A stretch of 64,000 nucleotides of DNA from positions 5,695,357 through 5,759,356 of the forward strand of contig KB906767.1 in the NCBI GenBank assembly GCA_000381625.1, read 5' to 3'. Shown in pieces: positions 17,063 to 25,998 of the stretch (the stretch's first letter is position 1; each line of letters opens with the position of its first letter). This DNA is from Bryobacterales bacterium KBS 96. GTDB taxonomy: Bacteria > Acidobacteriota > Terriglobia > Bryobacterales > Bryobacteraceae. The translations under genes were made by a program, and so were the position numbers. The notes under the pieces were generated by a model. The model saw only the letters and a program-made list of their open reading frames with translations, ran no database searches and was not told the DNA's origin.

Positions 17063-18298
17063 ATGAAATTGGTGAAAGCGGCGTGGCTTCTTACTCTGGC
17101 GTCGGTGGCGGCCTGGGCCCAGGTCAATGCAGGCGAACAGAAACCTGAAGCTAGCCTGCCCTTCACTATGACCACGGTGGCCAGCTTTGAACTACCCTGG
17201 CGGCTGGCCTTCCTGCCCGATGGCCGCATGCTGGTCACCGAAAAGGTTGGTCCCGTTTGGCTGGTGTCCCAGCAGGGAGAAAAGATGTGGGTGAGAAATA
17301 CGCCCCCAGTCTATTGGGAGGGCCAGAACGGCATGCTGGGAGTCTTCGTCTCGCCGCACTACGCCACCGACCAGAGCATCTATCTCACCTATCTCGAGCC
17401 GGGTGACTATGGCGGTGGCCTGGTTCTGGCCCGCGCCAAGCTGCACATCTCCGACACCTCGGCTAGGCTGAACAACTTCGAGGTGTTGTGGCGCCAGATG
17501 CCAAAGGGCAAGGGTGGCCAGGCAGGCGCACAGATCGCCTTCTCGCCCGATGGCCAATATCTGTTCCTCACGGTTGGCGACCGCCAGCGCTTCACTCCCG
17601 CCCAGGATCCAGACCAGCCCGAAGGCAAGATCCTGCGCCTCACGCTGGACGGCAAACCCGCCCCTGGCAATCCCAACTTCGGCAAAACCGGCGCGGCCAC
17701 CATTCCGCTGATCGATCCGCCACATGACACCGAAGCCGCCAAGACCGCGAAGGTGGTGAGCACTTATACTTTTCCCGGCCCCAATCTCACGCCGGCTGAA
17801 ACCTGGGCTAGCGGCGTCCGCACGCCCTACGGCTTGGCGTTTTCGCCCACCGGCGAATTGTGGGAGGTCGAGCACGGCCCGCGCGGCGGCGACGAACTGA
17901 ACCTCATCGAGAAAGGCAAGAATTATGGCTGGCCGCTTGTCTCCTACGGCAATAACTATAACGGCGTGCCCATCCCGAAACCCGATACGCGTCCCGACTT
18001 GACGAAGCCAGTCATTTATTGGGCCCCGGTGATCGCGCCGGGCAATCTGATGTTCTACACCGGCACCCAGACCTTCCCGCAATGGAACGGTAGCGGCTTC
18101 ATCAGCGGCTTGGAGACCAAGTCCCTCAACCGCATCGTCTTTGACGGCCATGGCGGCGCCAAACCCGCCGAGCGCTGGGATGTGGGCCACCGCATCCGCG
18201 ATGTGGAACAAGGCCCCGATGGCTCGCTGTGGATGCTGGAAGACGCCAATCCCGGCGCGCTGATCCATGTGACGCCCAACGCGATCACTTCGCGTTAG
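17063..18298 (+). CDS. PQQ-dependent aldose sugar dehydrogenase (GSDH family)
   Basis: A 411-residue secreted enzyme that oxidises aldoses in the periplasm using PQQ. The ATG at 17063 is preferred to 17057 because AAGGAG (17049-17054) is then 8 bases away. A signal peptide (LVKAAWLLTLASVAAWAQ) is followed by the six-bladed propeller blocks of YliI/Asd proteins: PWRLAFLPDGRMLVTEK, GMLGVFVSPHYATDQSIYLTY, AGAQIAFSPDGQYLFLTVGDR, and HGPRGGDELNLIEKGKNYGWP near residue 275. Third codon positions are far richer in G/C than in the neighbours, and the style recalls Alphaproteobacteria, so transfer is likely. PQQ synthesis genes are not in the window. A clear terminator follows. Confidence 0.9.
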   Translation: MKLVKAAWLLTLASVAAWAQVNAGEQKPEASLPFTMTTVASFELPWRLAFLPDGRMLVTEKVGPVWLVSQQGEKMWVRNTPPVYWEGQNGMLGVFVSPHYATDQSIYLTYLEPGDYGGGLVLARAKLHISDTSARLNNFEVLWRQMPKGKGGQAGAQIAFSPDGQYLFLTVGDRQRFTPAQDPDQPEGKILRLTLDGKPAPGNPNFGKTGAATIPLIDPPHDTEAAKTAKVVSTYTFPGPNLTPAETWASGVRTPYGLAFSPTGELWEVEHGPRGGDELNLIEKGKNYGWPLVSYGNNYNGVPIPKPDTRPDLTKPVIYWAPVIAPGNLMFYTGTQTFPQWNGSGFISGLETKSLNRIVFDGHGGAKPAERWDVGHRIRDVEQGPDGSLWMLEDANPGALIHVTPNAITSR

Positions 18299-18313
18299 GC
18301 GAGCAAGAAAGGA

Positions 18314-18340
18314 AAGGGCTGGAGCAATCCGGTCCTTTTT
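18314..18340 (+). terminator. Rho-independent terminator of the sugar dehydrogenase gene
   Basis: A 10-base stem (AAGGGCTGGA / TCCGGTCCTT with two G.T pairs) and loop GCAA are followed by a T-run ending at 18340. It begins 16 bases after the stop codon. The rest of the gap to 18570 holds nothing I can name. Confidence 0.8.
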
Positions 18341-18570
18341 GCTTGCCGGCCGCCGCTTGTTTCCGTCCGCGTTTTAGGGCGATAGATTGAGAATCAATGG
18401 CCGGGTGAGTCAGCGCTCGGATAAATCGGATGAAGATGCTGTAGCACTCCCAACCGCACATCCGTTCTGGCGTTGTGATCAGAATATTCGGCTACTCTGG
18501 TGCGGATCATGGTGAAGCAGCAGGCGAATCATGCATGCTGATTAAGATCCGCTGCGGAGTCGGCGCTCGT

Positions 18571-18611
18571 GCGGGAAATACGTGACGTGAGTTTCGTCAC
18601 GTACTTCCCGC
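18571..18611 (-). terminator. Long near-perfect hairpin after the AraC-type gene
   Basis: Arms of 17 bases (18571-18587 and 18595-18611) pair with one mismatch around a 7-base loop. It sits 9 bases after the regulator's stop codon. There is no T-run, so it may be an mRNA-end stabiliser or a protein site rather than an intrinsic terminator. Confidence 0.6.
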
Positions 18612-18619
18612 GAATGTCC

Positions 18620-19597
18620 TCAGCCAGTAGTTGGTTTGTTTCGCAGAGTACGGGAGCGGCGGAACTGCGCAGGCGGACATCCAAGTTCCCGCTTGAACAC
18701 GCGGTTGAACGCCGCTTCCGATGCATAGCCGACCTCGGCCGCGATCTCGCTGACGTTCGCGTCTGAAGACATAAGCATTTCCGCAGCCAGCTTAAGTCGC
18801 CACCGTGCGAGATATGCCATGGGAGGCTCGCCCAGAAAGTGACGAAAACGCTCAGCGAATCGCGTGCGCGAAACTCCCACTTGGTGGGCGAGGTTCGCGA
18901 TGGTCCACGGGTGCGACGGGTTCTTATGCAGCAGCGCAAGCGCTTCGCCGATCACCGGATCGCGTGCTCCGGCGAGCCATCCCTTCTGCTCATCCGGCAG
19001 GTCCTGGATGAACCGTCGCAGCGTTTCGATGAAGAGAACTTCAGATAGCTTAGCGAGCACCACTTCGCTGCCGGTCCCTGGCCCTCCGGCTTCACGCACT
19101 GAGAACTGTATCGAATTCGCCAGCCATTGTCCCGCGGAATCATTCGCGATATTGACCACGAACATCGAAGGCAACCCCGCAAGTACGACTTCGCTCAACG
19201 TAGAATCGCAGGCCAAATAGCCGCACACGAATTTCGTAAGTTCCCCTCCACCGCCATAGTGGGCAACTTTGAGTCCATCGCTCAAATTTTTAGCGAAGGT
19301 TTTTAGCGAATCGACGGGCTTGCCTGCGCCGTTTCCCAGTATGTGCGCATCTCCGTGAGGAAAGATCACCACGTCGCCTGACCCCAGATCGCGCCGGCCC
19401 GCTTGGGGCAACTGCGCATATGCGCGGCCGTCGGCCAGATAGTGGTAGATGATCACGTGACCCGCTCCGGGGCAGAGCAGCGGAGCGACCTGGCTTGATT
19501 GAGACGACGCCAGGCACCAGGGAGCGGAAAACTCGGCATTGAAAAACAAGGCTCCTCTGAGCTTGATGATTTTCAGCACCTCGGAGAGGGCGTCCAT
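18620..19597 (-). CDS. AraC-family transcriptional regulator (cupin sensor type)
   Basis: A 325-residue regulator, starting at the ATG at 19597 (MDALSEVLKIIKLRGALFF); the upstream frame adds 19 atypical residues. The N-terminal half is a cupin sensor (WCLASSQSSQVAPLL, HVIIYHYLADGRAY, LGSGDVVIFPHGDAHILGN). The C-terminal 100 residues are the double helix-turn-helix: HPWTIANLAHQVGVSRTRFAERFRHFLGEPPMAYLARWRL and then ANVSEIAAEVGYASEAAFNRVFKRELGCPPAQFRR. Cupin-type AraC regulators often control redox, reductase or methyltransferase genes beside them. It is divergent from a methyltransferase gene with a 104-base gap, so control of that gene is the simplest reading. Confidence 0.92.
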   Translation of the reverse strand: MDALSEVLKIIKLRGALFFNAEFSAPWCLASSQSSQVAPLLCPGAGHVIIYHYLADGRAYAQLPQAGRRDLGSGDVVIFPHGDAHILGNGAGKPVDSLKTFAKNLSDGLKVAHYGGGGELTKFVCGYLACDSTLSEVVLAGLPSMFVVNIANDSAGQWLANSIQFSVREAGGPGTGSEVVLAKLSEVLFIETLRRFIQDLPDEQKGWLAGARDPVIGEALALLHKNPSHPWTIANLAHQVGVSRTRFAERFRHFLGEPPMAYLARWRLKLAAEMLMSSDANVSEIAAEVGYASEAAFNRVFKRELGCPPAQFRRSRTLRNKPTTG

Positions 19598-19701
19598 GGC
19601 TCCAGCTTCGCTCGATTTGGACGTTTTCGGCAAGAATGCCGAATGATCGAGCAAGTTTTAGAATTCAGTTCGCCCAATAGTAAAGCCAGGAGGCAATAGC
19701 T

Positions 19702-20526
19702 ATGAGTGTTCTAGCGAAACAGACCGGACTGGACGAATTGAAGACCCGCTTACGCAATACCTGGATGACAGGCGACTATGGCCGATTCAGCCGCTATATG
19801 GAACGCGATGCCGAGGCGTTCTACAGGCGCCTGCCCATCAAGCCGGGCGCGCAGTTGCTCGATGTGGGATGCGGCGCGGGGCAACTGTCGCTGATTGCGG
19901 CGAGAGCGGGGGCGCGTGTGACCGGGTGTGACATCGCAATCAACTGGCTGGCGCAAGCGCGTCGAAGCGCGGCCGCCGAGGGGCTAACAATCGTGTTTGA
20001 AGAAGGCGATGCGGAGGCGCTGCCTTACGAAAACGCCACGTTCGATGTGGTGGTCAGCCTAATCGCCGCGATGTTCGCGCCTCATCCGGAATTGGTCGCA
20101 GCCGAGCTTACCCGCGTGTGCCGGCCCGGAGGGATAATCGCAATGGCCAACTGGACGGGTCCTGGGTTCGTTGGACAAATGTTTAAGGCCATTGCAAAAC
20201 ACATTGCGCCTTCGGGTATGCAGTCGCCGGTGTTGTGGGGCGATGAGACGACCGTTCGCGAACGGCTGAGGAGCCGCGTCGCGAGTCTCGAATGCTCTCG
20301 CCACCTCTACGAACTCAGTTATCCGTTTTCGCCGGCGGATGTAGTCGAATTCTTCCGGGCGAACTATGGGCCGATGACGCGCGCGTTCGCATCAATTGGA
20401 GAAGAGGCGCAACAGCAGCTTCGCGATGAGCTGACCGACCTGTGGTCCAGTCACAATCGGGCTACTGACGGAACCACCAGGGTCGATGCGGAGTATCTTC
20501 AAGTGGTCGCGCTGCGAGACCAATGA
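19702..20526 (+). CDS. Class I SAM-dependent methyltransferase
   Basis: A 274-residue protein with a strong AGGAGG ribosome site 8 bases before ATG 19702. SAM-binding motif I is LLDVGCGAGQLSLIAARAGA (residues 53-72), followed by the acidic motif VTGCDIA, FEEGDAEALPYENATFDVV (motifs III and IV) and VCRPGGIIAMANWTG (post-motif). Layout and length resemble UbiE/Coq5-like small-molecule methyltransferases. The substrate is unknown. It is divergent from the AraC-type regulator, which probably controls it. Confidence 0.9.
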   Translation: MSVLAKQTGLDELKTRLRNTWMTGDYGRFSRYMERDAEAFYRRLPIKPGAQLLDVGCGAGQLSLIAARAGARVTGCDIAINWLAQARRSAAAEGLTIVFEEGDAEALPYENATFDVVVSLIAAMFAPHPELVAAELTRVCRPGGIIAMANWTGPGFVGQMFKAIAKHIAPSGMQSPVLWGDETTVRERLRSRVASLECSRHLYELSYPFSPADVVEFFRANYGPMTRAFASIGEEAQQQLRDELTDLWSSHNRATDGTTRVDAEYLQVVALRDQ

Positions 20527-20722
20527 TCGGCAGCGAACCATGTGCACCGGGACGAGTGAATGCTCGGCATTGATTCAGCCCCGCAGTGTTTGATTCTCCT
20601 GAGTGTACGTCACCTGGCAATCCGGCAATTGCAGCACATCATTAAGGTGGCTCCGCCAGACTGGCCAAAGATTAACATCCGACCGGTTTAATCGCCGGCG
20701 TGGTTCAAGTCAACCCTGGAGT

Positions 20723-21172
20723 TTACACCTGGAGTCCGTCCCATGACCAGTGTGGGACCTTGAGTCCGCTAGGCACATCATCAGCGGAGTGGGGGTAGCG
20801 GGACATCGTTGTCGTGGTCGCCCAAGTAAAGTAGTCATGCAGCACTTGTCGGAGCGCAATGTCATCGGCTAATCCAACATCAACCAGAGCCTGGTCGAAG
20901 CCAGCGATCGCGCGCCGATCCATTTCCTCATGCTCCCCGTTTCCGCTGTGCATCCTCACGACCCTGCTCTCGTCACCATAGGAGTCCGAATACGTGGTCG
21001 GTCCGCCCAGGGCCTCGGCCCAATAAGCGGCTAATCGCTCTACATGCTGGGGATGGAAACCATGGCTGAACGCATGGCTGACTACCTCGTCGGCCATTAC
21101 CCGACGATGCCAAGCCTCGGCAAGGCGCTGTAGGCCCTCGTTGCCACCCGCCGCTTCGAAGACAGTACACAT
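20723..21172 (-). CDS. Truncated haemoglobin (group II-like globin)
   Basis: A 149-residue protein of the 2-on-2 globin family, which binds O2, NO or related ligands through haem. The N-terminal helix (MCTVFEAAGGNEGLQRLAEAWHRRVMADEVVSHAF) fits. The proximal His lies in FHPQHVERLAAYWAEALGG, the typical F-helix/G-helix block with Trp. The C-terminal part (ALRQVLHDYFTWATTTTMSRY) is the H helix. No partner genes lie beside it. It may take part in NO detoxification or oxygen handling, which is inference from the family. Confidence 0.85.
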   Translation of the reverse strand: MCTVFEAAGGNEGLQRLAEAWHRRVMADEVVSHAFSHGFHPQHVERLAAYWAEALGGPTTYSDSYGDESRVVRMHSGNGEHEEMDRRAIAGFDQALVDVGLADDIALRQVLHDYFTWATTTTMSRYPHSADDVPSGLKVPHWSWDGLQV

Positions 21173-21270
21173 ACTTCATGATGATAATCTTCCGATGGCA
21201 ACAGGATCACGGCCGTTCCCATTGACCAGCGCCGCAATCCAGTGCCGTGTGTAGAGATCGCAATCCGGTG

Positions 21271-23946
21271 CTACTCGCAACGAAGCGCGCTCACCGGATC
21301 GATTCGCGTGGCGCGGCGGGCCGGAATAATCGATGCAACGAGCGTCATCAATCCAGTCGTCACGATAACGGCGAAAATCGACCAGCCGTCCGCAGGCGTC
21401 AATCCAAACAAGAGTGACTGCAGATAACGGCTGAGCAGCAGGGCCACTGGTATACCAATCAGCAAGCCGCCCACAACCAACAAGAGGGCCTCGGAAACTA
21501 CGGTCCAGACGACGTTATGCGGCTGGCCGCCGATCGCGATACGAATGCCAATTTCCCGCGTCCGGCGTCCGACCGAGTAAGCCATAATGCCGAACAAGCC
21601 GGCACATCCTAAGAGTAGGGAGAGAAATCCGAATAAGATCGAAAGCCTCGCGATTAGGCGCTCCCGGAGCAAGGAGTTATCAATGGACTTGTCGAGCGGA
21701 CGAATGTACTCTATGCGCAGCCGCGGAGAGGCCGAATGCACCGCCTGACGTATCTGGCGGTCGAGGACCGCAGGAGCGAGCGAGCTGCGTATTTCATAAT
21801 CGGTTCCCATCTGCCCATCGACCGGCTGCATATAGGATACGTAGAAGCGGCGCGGCGGTTGGTCTCGCACCAGATGATCCCGAACGTCTTTTGCGACACC
21901 GATTACCGTGAGCGTGAACTTCAGCCGGCTGTCATAGAAGATCGTCTGGCCGAGCGGACTCCGCTTACCAAAATAAAATCGCGCCATACTCTCGTTGATG
22001 ACCGTTACGCGGGGTGCATGCGCGGTATCCGTATCAGCGAAATCGCGGCCCAGCAGCAGAGGAATACCGACGGTGGAGAAGTATCCCGGCCCGACCTGGT
22101 CAAAGCGGGCCAGAGAATCTTTTGGCGATGAAGGTTGGAACCCATTTACGCGAATGTGAGTTCCGGAGTCTCGGCCGACAAACAGGCCGTTATCGGAATA
22201 GGATGCGGCTACGATTCCCGGCTGCGTTCGCAGCTTTTCGAGAACACGTTGAGCGATCTCACCAATCTGCTCTCCCTTGTAGCCGGCGCCGATAGGATCG
22301 ATTCTGGCCGTGGTGAGCCGTTCCGGAGAGTAGCCCAGGTCCTGTGTGCGGAGGTTGTATAACGTGCGAGTAAACAGCGCCATGCCGAACAACAGGGTTG
22401 TGGAGAGCGCAACCTGAATGACAACTACCGCTTTTTCGCCGGTGACGCGCGACCGGTTACCGGTAGTGCTGCGCTCACTCTCCTTGAGAACAGAATGTAT
22501 ATCGACGCGAGTCGACCGAAGGGCGGGGGCGACGCCAAACAGCAAGGTGGTCAGGATGGCAACGGCTCCGGTGAACAGCAGGACGCGGCCATCCGGCGCG
22601 AGGTTAAGCGCCAGGGCCGGATCGCCGGCGGAGACCATGGTGAACAGGGCACGGCTGGCAAGCCATCCGATGGGAACACTCAAAACAGCACCGAACAGAG
22701 AGAGCAGAAAGCTTTCGGTGATGAGCTGACGCACGAGCCGGGGGCGATCTACGCCAAGAGCCATCCTGGTTCCTATTTCACGGCGCCGAGCGGTGCCTCT
22801 TGCGAGAAGAAGATTTGCCAGATTGGCGCACGCAATCAGCAGCACCACGCAGACCATTGCCATTAATATCCAAAGCGGCTTTGCGAACTCGTTGCGGAGG
22901 CCCGAAAATCCTTTGCTACCATCGAGCAATTTGATTTTGTCCTGTTCCAACTCCCGCCGGCGCGCTTCGGAAAGACCGGCGCCTTCCTCCTCGACCAGGA
23001 GCTGGCGGTTCAAAATGTTGTTGGCTGCTTCGGCCTGTCCTACGCTACAGCACGGTTTGAGGCGGGCGATGATCTGCACCCACCGGGCCGTGCGGCGCGA
23101 CAGCCAGTGACGGCCGGGCAGGAAATGTTCCTCCATCGTGAGTGGCGCCCAGAAGTCCGGGCGCTCACCAACCGTTTCGCCAATAAAACCGGGCGGCATA
23201 ACTCCCAGAATCAGAAAATTCCGGTTGGACGGGACAACCGGTTGATCTTGTTCAAATCCGCTCGAGCCCCAGCCGCTATTCAGACGCCCTGCACCTAAGC
23301 GAATCGTCTTGCCGACGATGGCTGGATCTGCATGAAAGCGCCCCCGCCAGAGCGCATAGCTGATGACCACTTCCGGATGAGCGCCCGGGCCGGTGTCCTC
23401 AGCGTCTGAAAGAGCGCGGCCCATCATGGCCTGAACTCCGAGAACGTTAAAGTAATTACCAGAGACAAGGCGGCCCGTAAGTGAATTTTCCGGATTATCG
23501 CTTCCGTTGAATGCGACGTCAGCGAGACTGGCCGTTCCGGCGACTCCCGAAAACACCTGGCTGCGATTGCGGAACTCTTTGAATCGCGGGTAAGGCTGAA
23601 CTTCGTCGAAAAGAACCAACTGCTCCGGCTGCGTGACAGGGAGAAAGCTGAGCATCACGCGATCAACAAGCGAGAAGATTGCAGCGTTCGCTCCTATCCC
23701 CAGAGCCAGTGAGAGAATGGCGATCGCGCTCACGCCCGGAGTGCGCGCCAGAATTCGCAAGCCGTAGCGAATGTCCTGAAGCAAGCTTTCAAACGCGGCA
23801 CTCGTGCTTGCGTCTCGCATTTGTTCGCGAATAGCTGTGAGATTGCCGAACGAACCACTGCTCTGACTCCGGTGGAATTCGATTTCTTCCTGTATCTCCT
23901 CGTCCAATCGCTTCCGTCGAAGAGAGTTCATGAATTTACGAAGCAT
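21271..23946 (-). CDS. ADOP-type ABC transporter permease with N-terminal cytoplasmic extension
   Basis: An 891-residue MacB/FtsX-type permease with the ADOP layout. A short charged N-terminal domain (MNSLRRKRLDEEIQEEIEFHRSQS) is followed by TM1 (SAIAILSLALGIGANAAIFSLVDRVML), a large extracytoplasmic domain, three TM helices (about residues 370-500), a second extracytoplasmic domain and the C-terminal TM trio ending RATRIDPVSALRCE. Unlike the other two copies, this one keeps the N-terminal helical domain typical of PadR-paired ADOPs. The padR gene is 10 bases upstream in the same direction, so the pair forms an operon under the palindromic operator at 24291-24310. The substrate is unknown. 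Confidence 0.92.
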   Translation of the reverse strand: MLRKFMNSLRRKRLDEEIQEEIEFHRSQSSGSFGNLTAIREQMRDASTSAAFESLLQDIRYGLRILARTPGVSAIAILSLALGIGANAAIFSLVDRVMLSFLPVTQPEQLVLFDEVQPYPRFKEFRNRSQVFSGVAGTASLADVAFNGSDNPENSLTGRLVSGNYFNVLGVQAMMGRALSDAEDTGPGAHPEVVISYALWRGRFHADPAIVGKTIRLGAGRLNSGWGSSGFEQDQPVVPSNRNFLILGVMPPGFIGETVGERPDFWAPLTMEEHFLPGRHWLSRRTARWVQIIARLKPCCSVGQAEAANNILNRQLLVEEEGAGLSEARRRELEQDKIKLLDGSKGFSGLRNEFAKPLWILMAMVCVVLLIACANLANLLLARGTARRREIGTRMALGVDRPRLVRQLITESFLLSLFGAVLSVPIGWLASRALFTMVSAGDPALALNLAPDGRVLLFTGAVAILTTLLFGVAPALRSTRVDIHSVLKESERSTTGNRSRVTGEKAVVVIQVALSTTLLFGMALFTRTLYNLRTQDLGYSPERLTTARIDPIGAGYKGEQIGEIAQRVLEKLRTQPGIVAASYSDNGLFVGRDSGTHIRVNGFQPSSPKDSLARFDQVGPGYFSTVGIPLLLGRDFADTDTAHAPRVTVINESMARFYFGKRSPLGQTIFYDSRLKFTLTVIGVAKDVRDHLVRDQPPRRFYVSYMQPVDGQMGTDYEIRSSLAPAVLDRQIRQAVHSASPRLRIEYIRPLDKSIDNSLLRERLIARLSILFGFLSLLLGCAGLFGIMAYSVGRRTREIGIRIAIGGQPHNVVWTVVSEALLLVVGGLLIGIPVALLLSRYLQSLLFGLTPADGWSIFAVIVTTGLMTLVASIIPARRATRIDPVSALRCE

Positions 23947-23956
23947 TTGTGTCCTC

Positions 23957-24280
23957 TCACGCGAACTCTAGGAATGACTTAACGGCTGCCGTATGCTGCT
24001 CCCACTTCTGCATCTCTTGTGCGAGCCGCCCGGCGCCTTTCTTGGTGAGCTGGTAGTAACGCGCCCGGCGATTGTTCTCGCTTTGTTTCCACTCAGCTTT
24101 GATTAGACCTGCCGATTCCATTCGACGGAGAGCCGGGTATAGCGAGCCCTCTTCGACTCGAAGCTGTTGACCGGATGCTGCAAGGATGTGGCAGGTAATG
24201 CCGTATCCATGTTGCGTTCCTCGGGCCAACGTCTGGAGAACTAATAGATCGAGCGTGCCTTGCAATGCGTCTCGAGGCAT
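23957..24280 (-). CDS. PadR-family transcriptional repressor of the ADOP operon
   Basis: A 107-residue winged-helix protein. It shows the PadR blocks LQGTLDLLVLQTLARGTQHGYGI, LRVEEGSLYPALRRMESAGLI and the wing RARYYQLTKKG, then a short C-terminal dimer helix. PadR repressors bind palindromes over their own promoter and release on binding phenolic or drug-like compounds. The operon order padR-ADOP and the perfect palindrome 11 bases upstream of the start codon fit autoregulation. Confidence 0.95.
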   Translation of the reverse strand: MPRDALQGTLDLLVLQTLARGTQHGYGITCHILAASGQQLRVEEGSLYPALRRMESAGLIKAEWKQSENNRRARYYQLTKKGAGRLAQEMQKWEQHTAAVKSFLEFA

Positions 24281-24290
24281 CGAATCACCC

Positions 24291-24310
24291 TTTCCTAGAC
24301 GTCTAGGAAA
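24291..24310 (-). promoter_or_regulatory. Perfect 20-base palindrome, probable PadR operator
   Basis: TTTCCTAGACGTCTAGGAAA is fully self-complementary and lies 11-30 bases upstream of the padR start. It begins where the putative -10 box (24310-24315) ends, so a bound dimer would cover the transcription start. Confidence 0.8.
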
Positions 24311-24336
24311 GTATATCGCTTTGCATTTTGAGACAA
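24310..24336 (-). promoter_or_regulatory. Probable promoter of the padR-ADOP operon
   Basis: On the minus strand a TTGTCT -35 (24331-24336) and a TATACT -10 (24310-24315) are separated by 15 bases, slightly short. The -10 abuts the palindromic operator. Confidence 0.6.
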
Positions 24337-24520
24337 CGAACTGCGCTTTCGGAAACTCGGGTCCCAGAAAGGATTCTGTTCTCAGGCTGCCTTGTTTTCA
24401 GATCCAGGATCACAAGCGATCCGGACATTAGCGGACCGAGGCGGCTTTTCGGGGCTGAAACTGACGAATTCTGGGCCTGCCTCGTAAACGACGGCTTCTG
24501 CTCGGGAAATTACGCTCGCT

Positions 24521-25396
24521 TCAGACGTTCAGGGACTTCAGGTAAGGCACGCTCGGCGGCATCAGCGCCGGATCCTCTTCAAGCTCGACGAAGTAGTTCT
24601 TCACGCCGCCTGTTTTTGCGGCTGTAAAGACGGCCTTCCAATCCACGACCCCCTTGCCCAACGCAACCTGGCGGAAGCCAGACTTGGTGGAGGGGTCCTT
24701 CACCCAGTCCTGGCAGTGCATGGACAGGTAACGGCCCGAATACTTGTGGAAGTAGGTCACCGGGTCATAGCCCTCCTGCAAGGCAGAGACCTGAAACTGC
24801 AGCTTGGTAGTGGCGGGATTGAGCTCGGCGATCATCATGTCGTAGACCGGTTTGCCGTCGATGTATTTGGAAACGAAGCCTTCGTTGTGCAGCAAGGCGA
24901 CGATGCCTGCGGCGTGAGCCTTCTCGGCGAAGGTATTGAAGGGCTCGACGTAACGTTTCACGTCGTCGACTGTCTGGGTACCCTTAGCGTTGAACGGTCC
25001 AAGCGCGGCGATTGCCATTTGCGTCATGCCGAACTCTTTCGCATAGGAAATGCTCTGGTCCGCCTTTTGAAAGAGCTCGGTCGGCGCCCAATGCGCGGAG
25101 ATGCAGCCCAGTCCCCAGTCGTTCAGCATGCGCCGCAACTCCTGCGGCTTGTATTGCTGGAGGCTTGAAAAATCGGCGTAGCCGTATGGCGAGCACAGCT
25201 CAATCTGAGTGAACCCTGCTGCACGCAATCCCTTCATGGCGCCGGCGAAGTCCGTGCTGATCGACTTACGCACAGGGTAGGTCTGGCACCCGATCGGCAG
25301 GCCAAGCGGATTGCCGGATAGATATCGCGCGCCGGTGAGGAGAGCCGAGGCAGCAGCCCCTTCCATGAGAAACGTTCTGCGGTTGATCCTGTGCAT
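24521..25396 (-). CDS. Tat-exported sugar phosphate isomerase/epimerase-like TIM-barrel protein
   Basis: A 291-residue protein with a twin-arginine-type signal (NRRTFLMEGAAASALLTGARYL). The rest is the xylose-isomerase-like TIM barrel of the AP endonuclease family 2: LPIGCQTYPVR, LRAAGFTQIELCSPYGY, CISAHWAPTELF, GIVALLHNEGFV, LQFQVSALQEGYDP with YFHKYSGRYLSMHCQDW, and GKGVVDWKAVFTAAKTGGVKNYFVELEEDP. The last block, with an acidic VELEED, is typical of the secreted isomerases common in Acidobacteria and Bacteroidetes. The substrate is probably a sugar or inositol derivative; the sequence does not say which. Confidence 0.85.
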   Translation of the reverse strand: MHRINRRTFLMEGAAASALLTGARYLSGNPLGLPIGCQTYPVRKSISTDFAGAMKGLRAAGFTQIELCSPYGYADFSSLQQYKPQELRRMLNDWGLGCISAHWAPTELFQKADQSISYAKEFGMTQMAIAALGPFNAKGTQTVDDVKRYVEPFNTFAEKAHAAGIVALLHNEGFVSKYIDGKPVYDMMIAELNPATTKLQFQVSALQEGYDPVTYFHKYSGRYLSMHCQDWVKDPSTKSGFRQVALGKGVVDWKAVFTAAKTGGVKNYFVELEEDPALMPPSVPYLKSLNV

Positions 25397-25560
25397 GATC
25401 CCTCCTTAAGGGATGAAAAAAAACTATAGCACCTGCAGGAAGACTGCTTGTGGCTGTCGCTAGCTGTAGCTTCGGCGCAGATATAGAGAGCATCTTGATC
25501 ATGGGCGATCGATACCGAGACTGATATTGGTCGCTCTTCGTCATTGTCTTCGTATTGCGC

Positions 25561-25998
25561 TCAGCTGAGTTCTTGGGCGAGTCCGATGAGAAGCCCTTCA
25601 GGCCCGCGGATGTAGCAGAGCCGATACGCGTCTTTATACTGGACTACTTCGCCTACGAGCTGCGCGCCGTGTTTGCGGAGCCTTTCAAGCGTCTCGTCGA
25701 TGTCGTCCACAGCGAACATGACGCGGAGGTAGCCTAGAGCGTTCACCGGGGCGTTGCGATGATCCGCGACGACAGGCGGCGTGAGAAAGCGGGAGAGCTC
25801 GAGCCGGCCGTGGCCGTCCGGCATGCGCATCATGGCAATCTCGACGCGCTGATCGCCCAGCCCGGTGACACGCCCGGCCCATTCTCCTTCGATTGTGGCC
25901 CGCCCTTCGAGCTCGAGGCCGATCTCGCGAAAGAAATCGATCGTCGCTCCGAGGTCATCGACGACGATTCCTACGTTGTCCATCCGTTTGAGCGCCAT
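25561..25998 (-). CDS. VOC (glyoxalase/bleomycin-resistance) family protein
   Basis: A 145-residue protein made of two beta-alpha-beta-beta-beta units. The first begins MALKRMDNVGIVVDDLGATIDFFREIGLELEG, and the second contains LGYLRVMFAVDDIDETLERLRKHGAQLVGEVVQYKD and RLCYIRGPEGLLIGLAQEL. Putative metal positions include the terminal Glu region EGLLIGLAQE; the usual first-strand His is replaced (NVGIVV), so the metal site may differ from glyoxalase I. Members act as isomerases, dioxygenases or binding proteins. The role is not determined. Confidence 0.85.
   Translation of the reverse strand: MALKRMDNVGIVVDDLGATIDFFREIGLELEGRATIEGEWAGRVTGLGDQRVEIAMMRMPDGHGRLELSRFLTPPVVADHRNAPVNALGYLRVMFAVDDIDETLERLRKHGAQLVGEVVQYKDAYRLCYIRGPEGLLIGLAQELS

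Noticed and set aside
17192-18268. Long minus-strand frame opposite the sugar dehydrogenase
   Set aside because: It is the antisense shadow of a gene with G/C-rich third positions; it has no start signal or family features.
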